This document shows, piece after piece, positions 47,392 through 56,527 of a stretch of 64,000 bases of DNA. Position numbers and translations under genes: made by a program. The notes beneath the pieces are model-generated. The model was given only the letters and a program-made list of their open reading frames with translations, made no database searches and had not been told where the DNA came from. The DNA is from Lysinibacillus sphaericus. Its GTDB lineage: Bacteria > Bacillota > Bacilli > Bacillales_A > Planococcaceae. The first letter of the stretch is position 1; each line of letters starts with the position of its first letter. The stretch lies in contig NZ_CP019980.1 in assembly GCF_002982115.1 (NCBI RefSeq), positions 2,922,001 to 2,986,000 on the forward strand, in the 5' to 3' direction.

Positions 47392-47901
47392 CTATTTGGA
47401 TAAATCTATTTTTTTATTTAATAAGTAAATGGTCACGCCACCAACAGTCATCGATAATAATTCTCCGACACCAACCGTAAACCATGTCGCCCAAAATGGC
47501 AGATCATACAGTATCGTTAATTGGCCTGCAACAGTAAACATCGATAGTGCAAAAATCACTGCTGTGATGACCATTTTCCAACTATCCTGCTTAATGTTTT
47601 TAGTTACCATTCGACAAAGAATTAATACTAGAAATGTTGCAATTCCGCCAATAGGCACATCAAGAATCCAAGTCGGCGACATAAAATTTGCTAATACAAC
47701 ACCTAGGGTTACTGCTACTACATAGCGTTTATTGTACAGCGCCAAATAGTTGAACATCTCTGACAAACGTAGCTGCACTGCTCCAAAGCTAATCACTGAC
47801 AATAATACAGTTACAGCCACATATAAGGCTGCGACAAGTGCTACTTTAGTAAGTTCCCTTACAGAAGTACGCGGTGAATCTTTTACAATAGATGTATTCA
47901 A
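47392..47901 (-). CDS. queT: Queuosine-precursor ECF transporter QueT
   Basis: About 169 aa, five or six membrane segments. VALVAALYVAVTVLLSVISFGAVQLRLSEM and LDVPIGGIATFL match the QueT family of ECF S components, thought to import queuine or preQ1-type bases for tRNA modification. The start is TTG 47901 (AAAGGAG eight bases upstream) rather than the upstream in-frame ATG. A ~100-base structured leader precedes it. Confidence 0.9.
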   Translation of the reverse strand: MNTSIVKDSPRTSVRELTKVALVAALYVAVTVLLSVISFGAVQLRLSEMFNYLALYNKRYVVAVTLGVVLANFMSPTWILDVPIGGIATFLVLILCRMVTKNIKQDSWKMVITAVIFALSMFTVAGQLTILYDLPFWATWFTVGVGELLSMTVGGVTIYLLNKKIDLSK

Positions 47902-47918
47902 TTTACATTCTCCTTTGT

Positions 47919-48014
47919 AAAATAGCAAGTTGCTATTTTAGTAATAACTACGACCAAAGGAAGAGAGCATATTGCCCTAACTGAAGTGCCGTAGTGTAAG
48001 CTATTTTTGCTTAC
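47919..48014 (-). promoter_or_regulatory. Structured 5' leader of queT, candidate riboswitch of unknown class
   Basis: Three stems can be drawn in order: GTAAGC / GCTTAC (48014-47996), ACTACG / CGTAGT enclosing AGGGCA-ATA-TGCTCT (47995-47947), and a perfect nine-pair AAAATAGCA / TGCTATTTT (47939-47919) ending three bases before the ribosome site. It follows a good promoter. The sequence does not match the preQ1-I or preQ1-II consensus as I know them. Confidence 0.5.
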
Positions 48015-48020
48015 TTGCGT

Positions 48021-48050
48021 ATTATAGCAGAAGAATGATTCATTGACCAA
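48021..48050 (-). promoter_or_regulatory. Sigma-A promoter of queT
   Basis: TTGGTC (48050-48045), 18-base spacer, TATAAT (48026-48021). Predicted transcription start at about 48014, leaving a ~110-base untranslated leader. Confidence 0.65.
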
Positions 48051-48052
48051 TA

Positions 48053-48808
48053 CTATTTCGCAATCCAACCACCGTCAATTGGTACCACAGCTCCATGTAT
48101 ATAATCTGCGGCATGACTCGCCAAAAAAAGCGTTAAATTCGCCACTTCGCTTGGTTGTGCCCAACGACCCGCTGGCGTCTCATTGGCAACCCATTTTGCC
48201 ATTTCACCATCGCCTTCAAAATCCGCTTTGGTCATAGCTGTTTGAATAGCTCCTGGTGCAATGGCATTCGCACGTATCCCCTCACGACAATAATCTAAAT
48301 CCAACTGTTTCGTATAGCCCACAATGGCATGCTTGGATGCTGTATAAGCCGCACCCCCACCTCCTGCAATCAGCCCAGCAATAGACGCCATATTAACGAT
48401 GATGCCCGATTTACGCTTTACCATATGAGGCAAAATCGTATTCGTTACAAAAAAAGTACCCTTTACATTCGTATTCATAATTTTGTCCCATAGCGCCTCA
48501 TCGGTATCTAGTGTTTTGGCAAAACCATCTAAAACGCCAGCTGTATTCAGTAAGATATCTACGCTGCTAAAGCTTGCCATTGCTGCTTGAAAAGCGTGCT
48601 CTACATCACTTTTTTTACAGACACTTCCTAGCGTATAAGCAAAGCGCTCAGGGTATTGCTGCTGTAATTGCCCTAACCCTCGCTCATCTACATCCAAACC
48701 AAAAACATAAGCACCGTTTTCTAAAAAAGCAATAGCTTGTGCTTGGCCAATACCTGACGCAGCACCTGTAATAAACACTGTTTTACCATTATATTCTGCA
48801 AACTTCAT
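48053..48808 (-). CDS. Short-chain dehydrogenase/reductase
   Basis: 251 aa classical SDR. Cofactor loop TGAASGIGQAQA, NTAG motif, catalytic Ser in VNMASIAG and the YTASK catalytic Tyr/Lys pair. An Asp after the second strand (VFGLDVDE) suggests NAD preference. Similar to FabG/glucose dehydrogenase-like oxidoreductases; the substrate is unknown. AAAGGAGA precedes ATG 48808. Single-gene unit whose stop lies against the queT promoter. Confidence 0.9.
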   Translation of the reverse strand: MKFAEYNGKTVFITGAASGIGQAQAIAFLENGAYVFGLDVDERGLGQLQQQYPERFAYTLGSVCKKSDVEHAFQAAMASFSSVDILLNTAGVLDGFAKTLDTDEALWDKIMNTNVKGTFFVTNTILPHMVKRKSGIIVNMASIAGLIAGGGGAAYTASKHAIVGYTKQLDLDYCREGIRANAIAPGAIQTAMTKADFEGDGEMAKWVANETPAGRWAQPSEVANLTLFLASHAADYIHGAVVPIDGGWIAK

Positions 48809-48989
48809 AGGATCTCTCCTTTATAAAAAGTAATCTACTACTAAAAACACTGACACAAGTCGCAGCTCTACATGCATTGTGCCAGCTCTTATCAACTATA
48901 CCGCCTACAAAGCTTAACCTTCATATCAAAAAAATAGCATACTAAGAATCACTTAGCATACTATTATAACCTTTGAAACGACACTGAAT

Positions 48990-49211
48990 TTAGTTTACGA
49001 TTTTCCAATCTTCGGCTAATAAATCACATACTGTTGGTGTGAACATCGTGTAACCCTCGCCACGCACATTAATTAAAAAATAGGGGTTCAAATTCTCTCC
49101 GTCGTGCACGCTTTGACCTACAAGCTTAACATATAATTCAGCACCGCCCCATCCTTCACGAATTACTTTCTCGCCCGCCTTTAAACGCGGTAATACTTCT
49201 TCAAACGTCAT
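48990..49211 (-). CDS. DUF2829 / Tad2-like protein
   Basis: 73 aa. TFEEVLPRLKAGEKVIREGWGG at the N-terminus, a central strand region LYVKLVG, and the closing motif CDLLAEDWKIV are the DUF2829 pattern. Phage members of this family (Tad2) bind the Thoeris immune signal and block defence. Here the gene stands alone in the chromosome, with no phage genes next to it, so its role may differ. AAGGATGAG precedes ATG 49211. Confidence 0.82.
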   Translation of the reverse strand: MTFEEVLPRLKAGEKVIREGWGGAELYVKLVGQSVHDGENLNPYFLINVRGEGYTMFTPTVCDLLAEDWKIVN

Positions 49212-49442
49212 CTATACTCATCCTTTGTTAATCTTTTCTAATATGCCATACGAAAAAAGTATACTGGATATTTATTTTGTTTACAACAGAAGCTAGTTCA
49301 TTTATAATTTTCATTCTAACTACTTTTTTGTTATATCAGTTCCTTATTTAGTAATATATTGGAAATTTAGAAACAACAGCAATATAAAAAAAGAATAGCT
49401 TCGCTACTTTTGCTCAACGTAACAACTCCTTCCCTACCCATG

Positions 49443-49479
49443 AAAAAAGAACCCTCAATCCAAAATGGATCGAAGGTTC
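49443..49479 (-). terminator. Terminator of mqo
   Basis: GAACCTTCGATCC / GGATTGAGGGTTC on the minus strand followed by TTTTTT, ten bases past the mqo stop. Confidence 0.88.
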
Positions 49480-49488
49480 ATAAGTTGA

Positions 49489-50976
49489 TTAGTTTTTGTT
49501 TAGGCCTAGAGTCTCTGCTGTTGAAGTATGAACTTCTTCAAGAAGCTCTGGATTTTGTAATAATGAGATACCGTAAGATGGAATCATTTCTTTTAGTTTT
49601 GGCTCCCACTCTTTAGCTTGTTGAGGGAAACATTTTTGAATAACTTGCAACATAACGTGAACGGCAGTAGATGCACCTGGTGAAGCACCTAATAATGCAG
49701 CGATTGATCCGTCAGCAGCACTTACTACTTCGGTACCAAATTGTAATGTTCCTTTACCGCCAGCTTCAGTATCTTTGATAACTTGTACACGTTGACCTGC
49801 TACGACAATATCCCAGTCCTCGCTTTTAGCAGTTGGGATAAACTCACGTAACTCTTCCATACGTTGATCTTTTGATAATAACAGTTGTTGGATTAAATAT
49901 TTTGTTAAAGACATTTCTTTAACCCCTGCCGCTAATAATGTTGTAATATTATGCGGTTTTACAGAAGCGAATAAGTCCATGTTCGAACCTGTTTTTAAGA
50001 ATTTTGGTGAGAAACCAGCAAATGGTCCAAATAGTAATGATTTTTTGTTATCGATAAAGCGAGTGTCTAAATGTGGAACAGACATTGGTGGTGCACCAAC
50101 TGCAGCTTTACCATATACTTTTGCATGATGTTGTTCAACCACTTCTTGGTTTTTACATACCATAAACAATCCACTAATTGGGAATCCACCAATGTGTTTT
50201 CCTTCAGGAATGCCTGATTTTTGTAATAATTCAAGACTTCCTCCGCCAGCTCCAAGGAAGACGAATTTTGCTGTATGGTATTCCATTTTACAGCCATCTT
50301 TATCATGTACTTTTAATTCCCATAAACCGTCTTTCGTACGTTTAATGCTTTCGACACTATGGTTGTAGTTGATATCTACATCTTTCGCTTTTAGGTGGTC
50401 AAATAAAATACGTGTTAGAGCACCGAAGTTAACGTCTGTACCAGTGTCAATTTTTGTTGCAGCAATGGCCTCATTTGCTGGGCGGTCTTCCATAATAAGT
50501 GGAATCCATTCTTTAAGTTTTTCTGGATTATCAGAGAATTCCATCCCTTTGAAAAGAGGATTATTTGACATTGTTTCATAACGTTTTCTTAAATACTCAA
50601 CGTTTTTTTCACCTCTTACCATACTCATATGTGGTAATGGCATAATAAAATCTTGCGGATTTTGGATCAGCTTGTTCTTTACAAGATATGACCAAAACTG
50701 CATCGAAACCTGGAACTGTTCATTAACATTAATTGCTTTGCTAATATCAATAGTACCGTCTGGTTTTTCAGAAGTGTAGTTAAGCTCGCATAGTGCTGCA
50801 TGCCCTGTTCCTGCATTATTCCATTCATTAGAGCTTTCCTCACCGGCGTTTGAAAGTTTTTCAAACACAGTAATATTCCAGTCCGGTGCTAATTCTTTGA
50901 GCATTGTCCCCAAAGTCGCACTCATAATTCCGGCACCAATTAAGATGACGTCTGATTTAGTTACTCTGTTACTCAT
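49489..50976 (-). CDS. mqo: Malate:quinone oxidoreductase
   Basis: About 495 aa FAD protein. N-terminal dinucleotide-binding motif [15 protein letters not shown], then [22 protein letters not shown] and the C-terminal GASPGASTA motif, all typical of MQO. It oxidises malate to oxaloacetate at the membrane, passing electrons to quinone, and can replace or back up malate dehydrogenase. ATG 50976 is favoured: AAGGA lies eight bases upstream, whereas the ATG three codons earlier lies on it. Own terminator downstream. Confidence 0.96.
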   Translation of the reverse strand: MSNRVTKSDVILIGAGIMSATLGTMLKELAPDWNITVFEKLSNAGEESSNEWNNAGTGHAALCELNYTSEKPDGTIDISKAINVNEQFQVSMQFWSYLVKNKLIQNPQDFIMPLPHMSMVRGEKNVEYLRKRYETMSNNPLFKGMEFSDNPEKLKEWIPLIMEDRPANEAIAATKIDTGTDVNFGALTRILFDHLKAKDVDINYNHSVESIKRTKDGLWELKVHDKDGCKMEYHTAKFVFLGAGGGSLELLQKSGIPEGKHIGGFPISGLFMVCKNQEVVEQHHAKVYGKAAVGAPPMSVPHLDTRFIDNKKSLLFGPFAGFSPKFLKTGSNMDLFASVKPHNITTLLAAGVKEMSLTKYLIQQLLLSKDQRMEELREFIPTAKSEDWDIVVAGQRVQVIKDTEAGGKGTLQFGTEVVSAADGSIAALLGASPGASTAVHVMLQVIQKCFPQQAKEWEPKLKEMIPSYGISLLQNPELLEEVHTSTAETLGLNKN

Positions 50977-51180
50977 TTTTACCATCCTTATATTTTAAGA
51001 TTTGCAGAAATGATGTAGGTGTAAACTAGTCACACACCTTTTCTGTATCAACTATAAACTTACAATAGTCTATCACAACTATTTAAAGAATAAAATATCT
51101 ACTACAATATTATAGTAATAAACTAATTAAAAAGTAGTAAAAAGTGCGAAGTCCGCTCATAATGTCCTTTGTACATATTT

Positions 51181-51215
51181 AAAACAAAAACCTTCCCCCT
51201 GTTTCCAGGAGAATG
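51181..51215 (-). terminator. Terminator-like hairpin with no gene upstream
   Basis: CCATTCTCCTG - GAAA - CAGGGGGAAGG followed by TTTTTGTTTT on the minus strand. It lies 200 bases before mqo and 930 bases beyond the cold-shock gene, so the transcript it ends is unidentified. Confidence 0.7.
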
Positions 51216-51360
51216 GTGCATTGATCAAATCGGATAAATGCATCGTCTGAAAGATGTTTTATGTTGTATAAAGTCAACTGATTGAATTTTAGTATGCTAC
51301 TACTAAAATAATTTATCCATCATTTTTTAATGAAAGATATTTTTTAACTTCACTCATACT

Positions 51361-51393
51361 AAAAGCACTAGACCTTTTAGTCTAAAAGTGCTT
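51361..51393. terminator. Hairpin, possible terminator
   Basis: Interrupted stem AAGCACT-AGAC / GTCT-AGTGCTT with TTTTAGT after it on the minus strand; weaker than the previous one. Confidence 0.45.
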
Positions 51394-52148
51394 AATCGAC
51401 TCTATTTTACATGATTTGCTAACATTCACAAGGTACCTTCAAACTAATTTTCGCTTTTTCGACGGGATATTCCAGCATTTTCACTCCAATTATGTATAAA
51501 GGTCAAAAGACACACTTCTTTAAACAAACGAAACAATTACTTCCAATCCTCTTCAATAACAAAAGCTCAACAATTATTTTTTCTCATTAAGCTAAGTGTT
51601 ACAAATCAAACGATTATCTGTCACTTGCCTCATTAGTTACTGTATACGCTTCCATTAAATCTATCAAGACTTAAACCTTGGTTTTATTATTCTCTTCCTT
51701 TTTAAGGAAATCATATACAACCTACAAAAATATTTTCTTCATATTGTTATATAACACAATCAAGTTTACCATACAACAACAAAAATTATTAGAATATTTT
51801 ATTTTTTAAATAACTTATACATCAAGTAATTTATCTTTTCCAATAAATTCATTGCCCTAAACAGACAACTAAGGTAGGTCACTCAATGATAAGTGACCCG
51901 CCCTTTCGGTATACAAAATACAAATAATTATAAATTTAGATGTATATTTAATCGATTTTTATAATCTACCATACTACAGCGTACCTTCCTTATCTACGAA
52001 AAATAAGAAAACACCATAAGCTCTAATAAACGCAAGAAAAAAACGCCAATCCTGTATATGGATTAACGTCTCTATAAATCGGTACCGTACTTTTTCGTCG
52101 ATAGAATATTGAACTATTGGTTGCCACAAACTATTACGCCCGTGCATA

Positions 52149-52394
52149 TTAGTCTGACAGCACAATGACATTTTCTGCAACCTGCTTTTGATCAGTAGAA
52201 TTGGGTATTTCAATTAAATCAAAGGAAACTTTTTGGCCTTGTTTCAGAAAGCGAAATGCATTTGGAAATCTTTCCTTATCCGGCAAAATCGAACTAAAAT
52301 GAACAAAAACATGATTGTCTTCCTCACCATTCAGCATAATACGTCCATAGCCTTTTTCATTTTTATACCATTTTACAATTCCTTCTCGTTTCAT
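52149..52394 (-). CDS. Cold-shock domain protein, divergent
   Basis: About 81 aa. RNA-binding motifs are recognisable but altered: GIVKWYKNEKGYGRI (RNP1; usual KGFGFI) and VFVHFSSI (RNP2), then a longer C-terminus (FDLIEIPNSTDQKQVAENV). It probably binds single-stranded nucleic acid; being divergent, it may not be a standard cold-induced Csp. ATG 52394 is chosen with GGGG seven bases upstream. It is 18 bases downstream of the phosphatase gene, so likely co-transcribed. Confidence 0.82.
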   Translation of the reverse strand: MKREGIVKWYKNEKGYGRIMLNGEEDNHVFVHFSSILPDKERFPNAFRFLKQGQKVSFDLIEIPNSTDQKQVAENVIVLSD

Positions 52395-52412
52395 TTCTAT
52401 CCCCAAAAATTA

Positions 52413-52964
52413 TTATTGTAACGTCCCTAAGGTTGCTAAATCGGCTAATGTTAGCTGTTTTACAATTTCATAGCCATTACCCACACCTTTGGGCTTAATA
52501 ATAACGGTTCCCATGCTTGTCATTTCACCTATGGCAGTCCCTTTCGGAAAACTGTGTGCAATAATTACTTGATTAGTCCCAGGTGGTGGTTTTACTTCTA
52601 GATGTTTTTGGGCTTCCATTACAATTTGTTGTTGTTCCGTAGTGGAAATCGTTTCTGCTAATTTAGTAATTGAAAACCAGAACGGGTCAATTTGTAGATA
52701 CATTGTTGGAAATGCAAGCTGTGCGGTTTCAATTGTTCGACAAAACGGACTTGTCATTATAGGTGAACTAATTGGAATTTGCCAATACCGCAGCATTTGT
52801 CCATAGTAAACGGCTTCTCGCCGACCGTAATCAGATAAATTTCTTTGCGTATAGCAGTTTTGAAAATTAACATATGGCTGATCTTCACCAACAGTTGCTT
52901 CTCCATGTCTAACATATAAAATCAATCCACCTGCTCTTAGTAAATCAAGGATTGGCTGTTCCAA
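52413..52964 (-). CDS. Histidine phosphatase family protein
   Basis: 183 aa. Catalytic phospho-His motif LYVRHGEA near the N-terminus, SPFCRTIETA in the middle and VIIAHS with the second His. These are the landmarks of the branch that includes phosphoglycerate mutase-like and SixA-type enzymes; the substrate is unknown. Start TTG 52964 follows AGGAGG. No signal peptide is seen. Confidence 0.85.
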   Translation of the reverse strand: MEQPILDLLRAGGLILYVRHGEATVGEDQPYVNFQNCYTQRNLSDYGRREAVYYGQMLRYWQIPISSPIMTSPFCRTIETAQLAFPTMYLQIDPFWFSITKLAETISTTEQQQIVMEAQKHLEVKPPPGTNQVIIAHSFPKGTAIGEMTSMGTVIIKPKGVGNGYEIVKQLTLADLATLGTLQ

Positions 52965-53062
52965 ATTGTTTTTATCCTCCTAACCTGCCCTATTAGATTT
53001 ACTGTTAATGTATGATTGATATTAGCTCATACATGCTATGCAAAACATCCGGATTTTCTTAA

Positions 53063-53099
53063 CAACAAAAGCCTCCTACTCTATACATGTAGGAAGCTT
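53063..53099 (-). terminator. Terminator of the sensor kinase gene
   Basis: AGCTTCCTAC / GTAGGAGGCT on the minus strand followed by TTTTGTTGTT, ~140 bases past the kinase stop. Confidence 0.75.
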
Positions 53100-53236
53100 A
53101 AGCTATTATTCTATCCTGTTAAGATGACTTTGCTTTAGCGAAAATTAGCGGTGAAGGAAAAAACTGCTAATAAACAGCCCTATAGACAAACCACATCAAA
53201 AAATTTTAATACTATCAGCCAAGTACATTTGCCCAT

Positions 53237-54544
53237 TTACTTTAAAGGAATAATGACAATCGCTGTTGTCTCAAATTGTGCAGTAGATTGGATAGAAATG
53301 GTGCCGTTGTATTTTTTCACAACTTCTTTCACAATAAACAAGCCTTGGCCTCTAATTTTTCCTAGTTCAGCTTTTTTCGTTGTAAACCCTTGCTTAAAGA
53401 TTTGATCAGGGTCTGGAATTGTTGGTCCTGTATTAACAATTTCAAATACATACTTCATTTCATCCGCATGACAACAAATTTTCATTTTGCGTTCACTTTC
53501 AGGTAATTCAGTTGTCGCATCAATCGCATTATCAATTAAATTTGATAATAATTTAATGATATCAGTTGTTTTTATTTTATCGAAAGTATCCTGTGAAACC
53601 GAAATATCCATCTCAATATTATGATTTTGAGCAGCTAACTTTTTTGTTTGCAATAAAATTGACAGCCCCGGATGGTTAATATTTAATTTCAATGACTTTA
53701 TTTCCTGTACCTCTTTAGATAATGATGATAAATACTGTTTCGCTTGATCTGGCTCTCCCAATTGTAAAAGCCCATGCAACACTTGAATATGGTTGGTAAA
53801 GTCATGTCTTAAGGACGATACAGAGGTAATTAACGCTTTTATTTCAGTTTGGTAGGTATCTTCTGTTACCTCTACTTCTTTTGTCACTTCTTTTTGATAC
53901 CATCTCTGTAAAAAGAAAAACGATGCAATAACGATTACTATAAATATTCCATTATAAATAAACAAGAATAAATTATTTTCTAATACTTTTCCTTTGATAC
54001 CATTAAGTTTGTCTGCGCTTATATCAATCCCGAGATAGCCAATAACGTGACCTTCTTCATTCTTAATAGGAGCGCCTACAGAAAGATAATCTCCGTGTTG
54101 AGGGTCATTAATGACATTCGTAACATATGTCAACCCTTGATAAGCTAGTTTGATTTGCTTTTCTGGAACAGTACAAATTTGTCCAATATCAAAGCCTACT
54201 GTGAGATGATTAGGAACACCGGCAATCATCGTTTTTGATACTTTAGGATTATCAATTTCTAACGTATAGACATTTAAGGCCCCTATTTTTTCTCGTGCAT
54301 CATTTAAGTATTTTCTTATTTCCCAATAAGTTGCATTTTTCACAGGATTATTTGCAAATTTTTGATACAACTTAACATCAATTGATGATGCGATGGAAAT
54401 AGCCGCTTCTAAGCTTTGGTTAGCGATAGATTCTTCCACCGTCTTTTTCATTTTCACATATGAAGTGAGCACATTTAAACTTGTGAACAATGACAATAAG
54501 ACTGTCGCTAATACTAATATTAGTTTAATTTTACGATTTTTCAT
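53237..54544 (-). CDS. Spo0B-type (CitA/DcuS-like) membrane sensor histidine kinase
   Basis: About 435 aa. TM1 (~8-28), an extracytoplasmic sensor of ~165 residues, TM2 (~195-217), no clear PAS, a Spo0B-like helical hairpin with phospho-His in LRHDFTNHIQVLHGLL, and a GHKL ATPase (NLIDNAIDA, GQGLFIVK). Related kinases sense carboxylates or peptides. No response-regulator gene is adjacent, which is unusual. The start at 54544 (MKNRKIK) is chosen because AGGAAG precedes it and TM1 follows directly. Confidence 0.85.
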   Translation of the reverse strand: MKNRKIKLILVLATVLLSLFTSLNVLTSYVKMKKTVEESIANQSLEAAISIASSIDVKLYQKFANNPVKNATYWEIRKYLNDAREKIGALNVYTLEIDNPKVSKTMIAGVPNHLTVGFDIGQICTVPEKQIKLAYQGLTYVTNVINDPQHGDYLSVGAPIKNEEGHVIGYLGIDISADKLNGIKGKVLENNLFLFIYNGIFIVIVIASFFFLQRWYQKEVTKEVEVTEDTYQTEIKALITSVSSLRHDFTNHIQVLHGLLQLGEPDQAKQYLSSLSKEVQEIKSLKLNINHPGLSILLQTKKLAAQNHNIEMDISVSQDTFDKIKTTDIIKLLSNLIDNAIDATTELPESERKMKICCHADEMKYVFEIVNTGPTIPDPDQIFKQGFTTKKAELGKIRGQGLFIVKEVVKKYNGTISIQSTAQFETTAIVIIPLK

Positions 54545-54864
54545 ACAAACTGGTACTTCCTCATCTATTGTATTCATTATTTAACGATGTGTAATTACTC
54601 CTAGAACAAATTAATATTTATATTAATAACAATAATATTATACTATAGTAATTTTCGTTTTTTCATGTATATTTTTTAAAGTACGTTGAAAACAATACTT
54701 TTATCCAAGTTTATTTTTAAAACTTAGTAATTGTTATGCAAAAATGGAATAATTTATTTTTCTTTCGAAAAGCGAAATAGCTACAAAACGAAAGGAGAAT
54801 AGCCCAACAAATGTTACGCCATTCCCCTATTTATTCTATTAAATTATAAACCAAGCCTAACAAA
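54545..54864. other. Intergenic with a terminator
   Basis: Upstream region of the sensor kinase and end of the acyltransferase unit. Contains the hairpin at 54793-54828; otherwise AT-rich with no gene. Confidence 0.45.
54783..54828 (-). terminator. Probable terminator of the C45 acyltransferase gene
   Basis: AGGGGAATGGC / GCTATTCTCCT on the minus strand (two mismatches, 14-base loop) followed by TTCGTTTTG. Confidence 0.6.
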
Positions 54865-55896
54865 TTAGATAGCCTGAATTATGTTTCCTTTAATGGTTAT
54901 CGGAAAAATAAGTTTACCTTCGATAAATTGTTGGAGAGAAAATGATTGCGGCTCACAATTTTCACCTATTCCAACAACTACCTCTAATTGCTTCGGTGAG
55001 TATATAACAGTATGGAGAGTACCAAAATATTCTTGATATTGTTTAAAAAATAACGGAGAATCTCCATTATTGAAATGGTGATAGACAGACATGGTCGTAC
55101 GCGCATCTACTACATAGCGATTTATAAAGCTTTTTCGTTGTTTTGAACCCTCAATGCAAGCTTTGTTTTTCCCTGCCAATTGTTGAGACTCAAAATGATT
55201 TGTGCATATAAGCGGATGTTCAGCAGAAACTACCCGCTCTATTGGTGTAGCCTCCACCACAACTGCTTTTCCACTTTGATCTGTCATGGAGTAATTGTAG
55301 CAATAGCGATGTGGAATTTTATTTAAAAGTGCAATAGCCTCTTCAATATTTTCACACTGTTCAAGCACTATTTTAACGATTGTAGTCGCCAAAAAGCCAT
55401 CTCCTTTCCAATCATTATTGACAAAATGCAGCCCTACTACAAGCCCTTTTTCATTCATTCCATCTAACCTACCAATAATTTGCTGGCTAAAACCTACACT
55501 GGCATACCCTTTAGACGGTTTAGAAAAAACGAGTCTTGCATCATACATAACTGGACTAAAATCATAATTTCTTACATACTTCCCATTGTGTACAACCGAG
55601 GTACATCCCATATTTGGAAATATTATATTATAACCGCTATACATTTTTATAATGGTTTCATACGGCTGTTTTAAGCCAAACGCTAATCCCTTCATCTCTT
55701 GCAAAAGATTGGGCGAAACATGTCGCAACAGCTCTTGTACCCGCTGTGTATTACAAGTAGCAGATAAAGCTAACAGTTGTTCATTTTGCGCTAAATGTGC
55801 ATTTGTTTTTATTTCGTTACTTTGTTGAAAACCTATTTCATAAGCATCGCCTCTTAAAGCTACTACAGATACGATTAATTCTTGATATTTATTCAT
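54865..55896 (-). CDS. C45-family Ntn-hydrolase acyltransferase-like protein
   Basis: About 343 aa. The NMGCTSVVHNGKYVRNYDF block contains the likely N-terminal nucleophile Cys exposed by autocleavage, as in penicillin acyltransferase (IAT) and related amidases; downstream GLHFVNND and TNHF motifs fit. It should hydrolyse or form an amide bond in a fatty-acyl or aminoacyl compound; substrate unknown. ATG 55896 is chosen for the GGGAGGGA site before it. No signal peptide. Stands between the orphan kinase and a DUF1540 gene. Confidence 0.82.
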   Translation of the reverse strand: MNKYQELIVSVVALRGDAYEIGFQQSNEIKTNAHLAQNEQLLALSATCNTQRVQELLRHVSPNLLQEMKGLAFGLKQPYETIIKMYSGYNIIFPNMGCTSVVHNGKYVRNYDFSPVMYDARLVFSKPSKGYASVGFSQQIIGRLDGMNEKGLVVGLHFVNNDWKGDGFLATTIVKIVLEQCENIEEAIALLNKIPHRYCYNYSMTDQSGKAVVVEATPIERVVSAEHPLICTNHFESQQLAGKNKACIEGSKQRKSFINRYVVDARTTMSVYHHFNNGDSPLFFKQYQEYFGTLHTVIYSPKQLEVVVGIGENCEPQSFSLQQFIEGKLIFPITIKGNIIQAI

Positions 55897-55971
55897 TGAA
55901 ATCCCTCCCATACAGCTATTCAATCTTCAGTATCATCGTAATCCTTCAAGTAACTGGAAGGTCAAGGGTAT

Positions 55972-56002
55972 AAAAAAAGTTGCCTTCCTATAGGAAGACA
56001 AC
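55972..56002 (-). terminator. Terminator of the DUF1540 gene
   Basis: GGTTGTCTTCC-TATA-GGAAGGCAAC hairpin on the minus strand followed by TTTTTTT, ~100 bases past the gene. Confidence 0.85.
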
Positions 56003-56102
56003 CTTTAACGTGACCAAATCAGTAGTAAAAGGTACAGATAAATTATTTTGGTGAAATAAAGATATTATCTTTATTTACATTATCCAAAACAAACGATACC
56101 CA

Positions 56103-56336
56103 TTAGCTAAAGTTTTTTTCTTTTGATTTGAATGTTTTACAACACGTATCGGATGATTGAATGGCTGCTGCCTCTTCTGACATTGTATGCAATTCAAAGT
56201 CTGAAGCAAACTCCGCATCACGTTTGTTCGTATTACGTTTATCCATGTCGATTGCAATTTTTTCAGCTCCGCAATAATTACCTTTGGCATGGAAAACACA
56301 ATTTGATACTGCACAGCTAACTTGGACATTCGGCAT
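56103..56336 (-). CDS. DUF1540 domain-containing Cys-rich protein
   Basis: 77 aa. CAVSNCVFHAKGNYCGAEKI is a typical DUF1540 metal-binding block, and a second Cys pair (DTCC) lies near the C-terminus; only one copy of the domain. Function unknown; small Cys/His proteins of this family are common in spore formers. The start ATG 56336 has AGGGGTGG upstream. Two other frames over the same bases are open but lack ribosome sites. Confidence 0.85.
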   Translation of the reverse strand: MPNVQVSCAVSNCVFHAKGNYCGAEKIAIDMDKRNTNKRDAEFASDFELHTMSEEAAAIQSSDTCCKTFKSKEKNFS

Positions 56337-56527
56337 AACTATCCACCCCTTATGATTGGTCTTGAAAAATATAGAATGGAAAATCTAATCTATACTCTTC
56401 ACTTTGTATTTTGTCCAATCCATAGGTTTTTACAAGTCAAGCTTAAAAATAACTTCAACATAATCGGTCAATACGATTGCAAGTAGCACATGTGATAGAT
56501 GTAAATTGTCGTGCTACTGAAAGACAT

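Larger units (their letters stand above)
50977..52148. other. Long gene-free AT-rich stretch with three hairpins
   Basis: About 1.2 kb without a supportable gene. Structures: a minus-strand terminator-like hairpin at 51181-51215, a second hairpin at 51363-51391, and a short perfect hairpin GGTCACT / AGTGACC at 51877-51898. The first two would end minus-strand transcripts for which no gene is seen, so a small RNA is possible. Confidence 0.5.

Noticed and set aside
47919..48014. preQ1-I riboswitch before queT
   Set aside because: The expected short C-rich hairpin with an A-rich tail (AAAAAACTA-like) is not present; reported instead as a leader of unknown class.
51974..52213. 79-codon minus-strand ORF after the cold-shock gene
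   Set aside because: It overlaps the real cold-shock reading frame in another phase and has no good ribosome site or family features.
56075..56329. Alternative 84-codon minus-strand frame over the DUF1540 gene
   Set aside because: No ribosome site and no domain; the overlapping frame encodes a clear DUF1540 Cys-rich motif.
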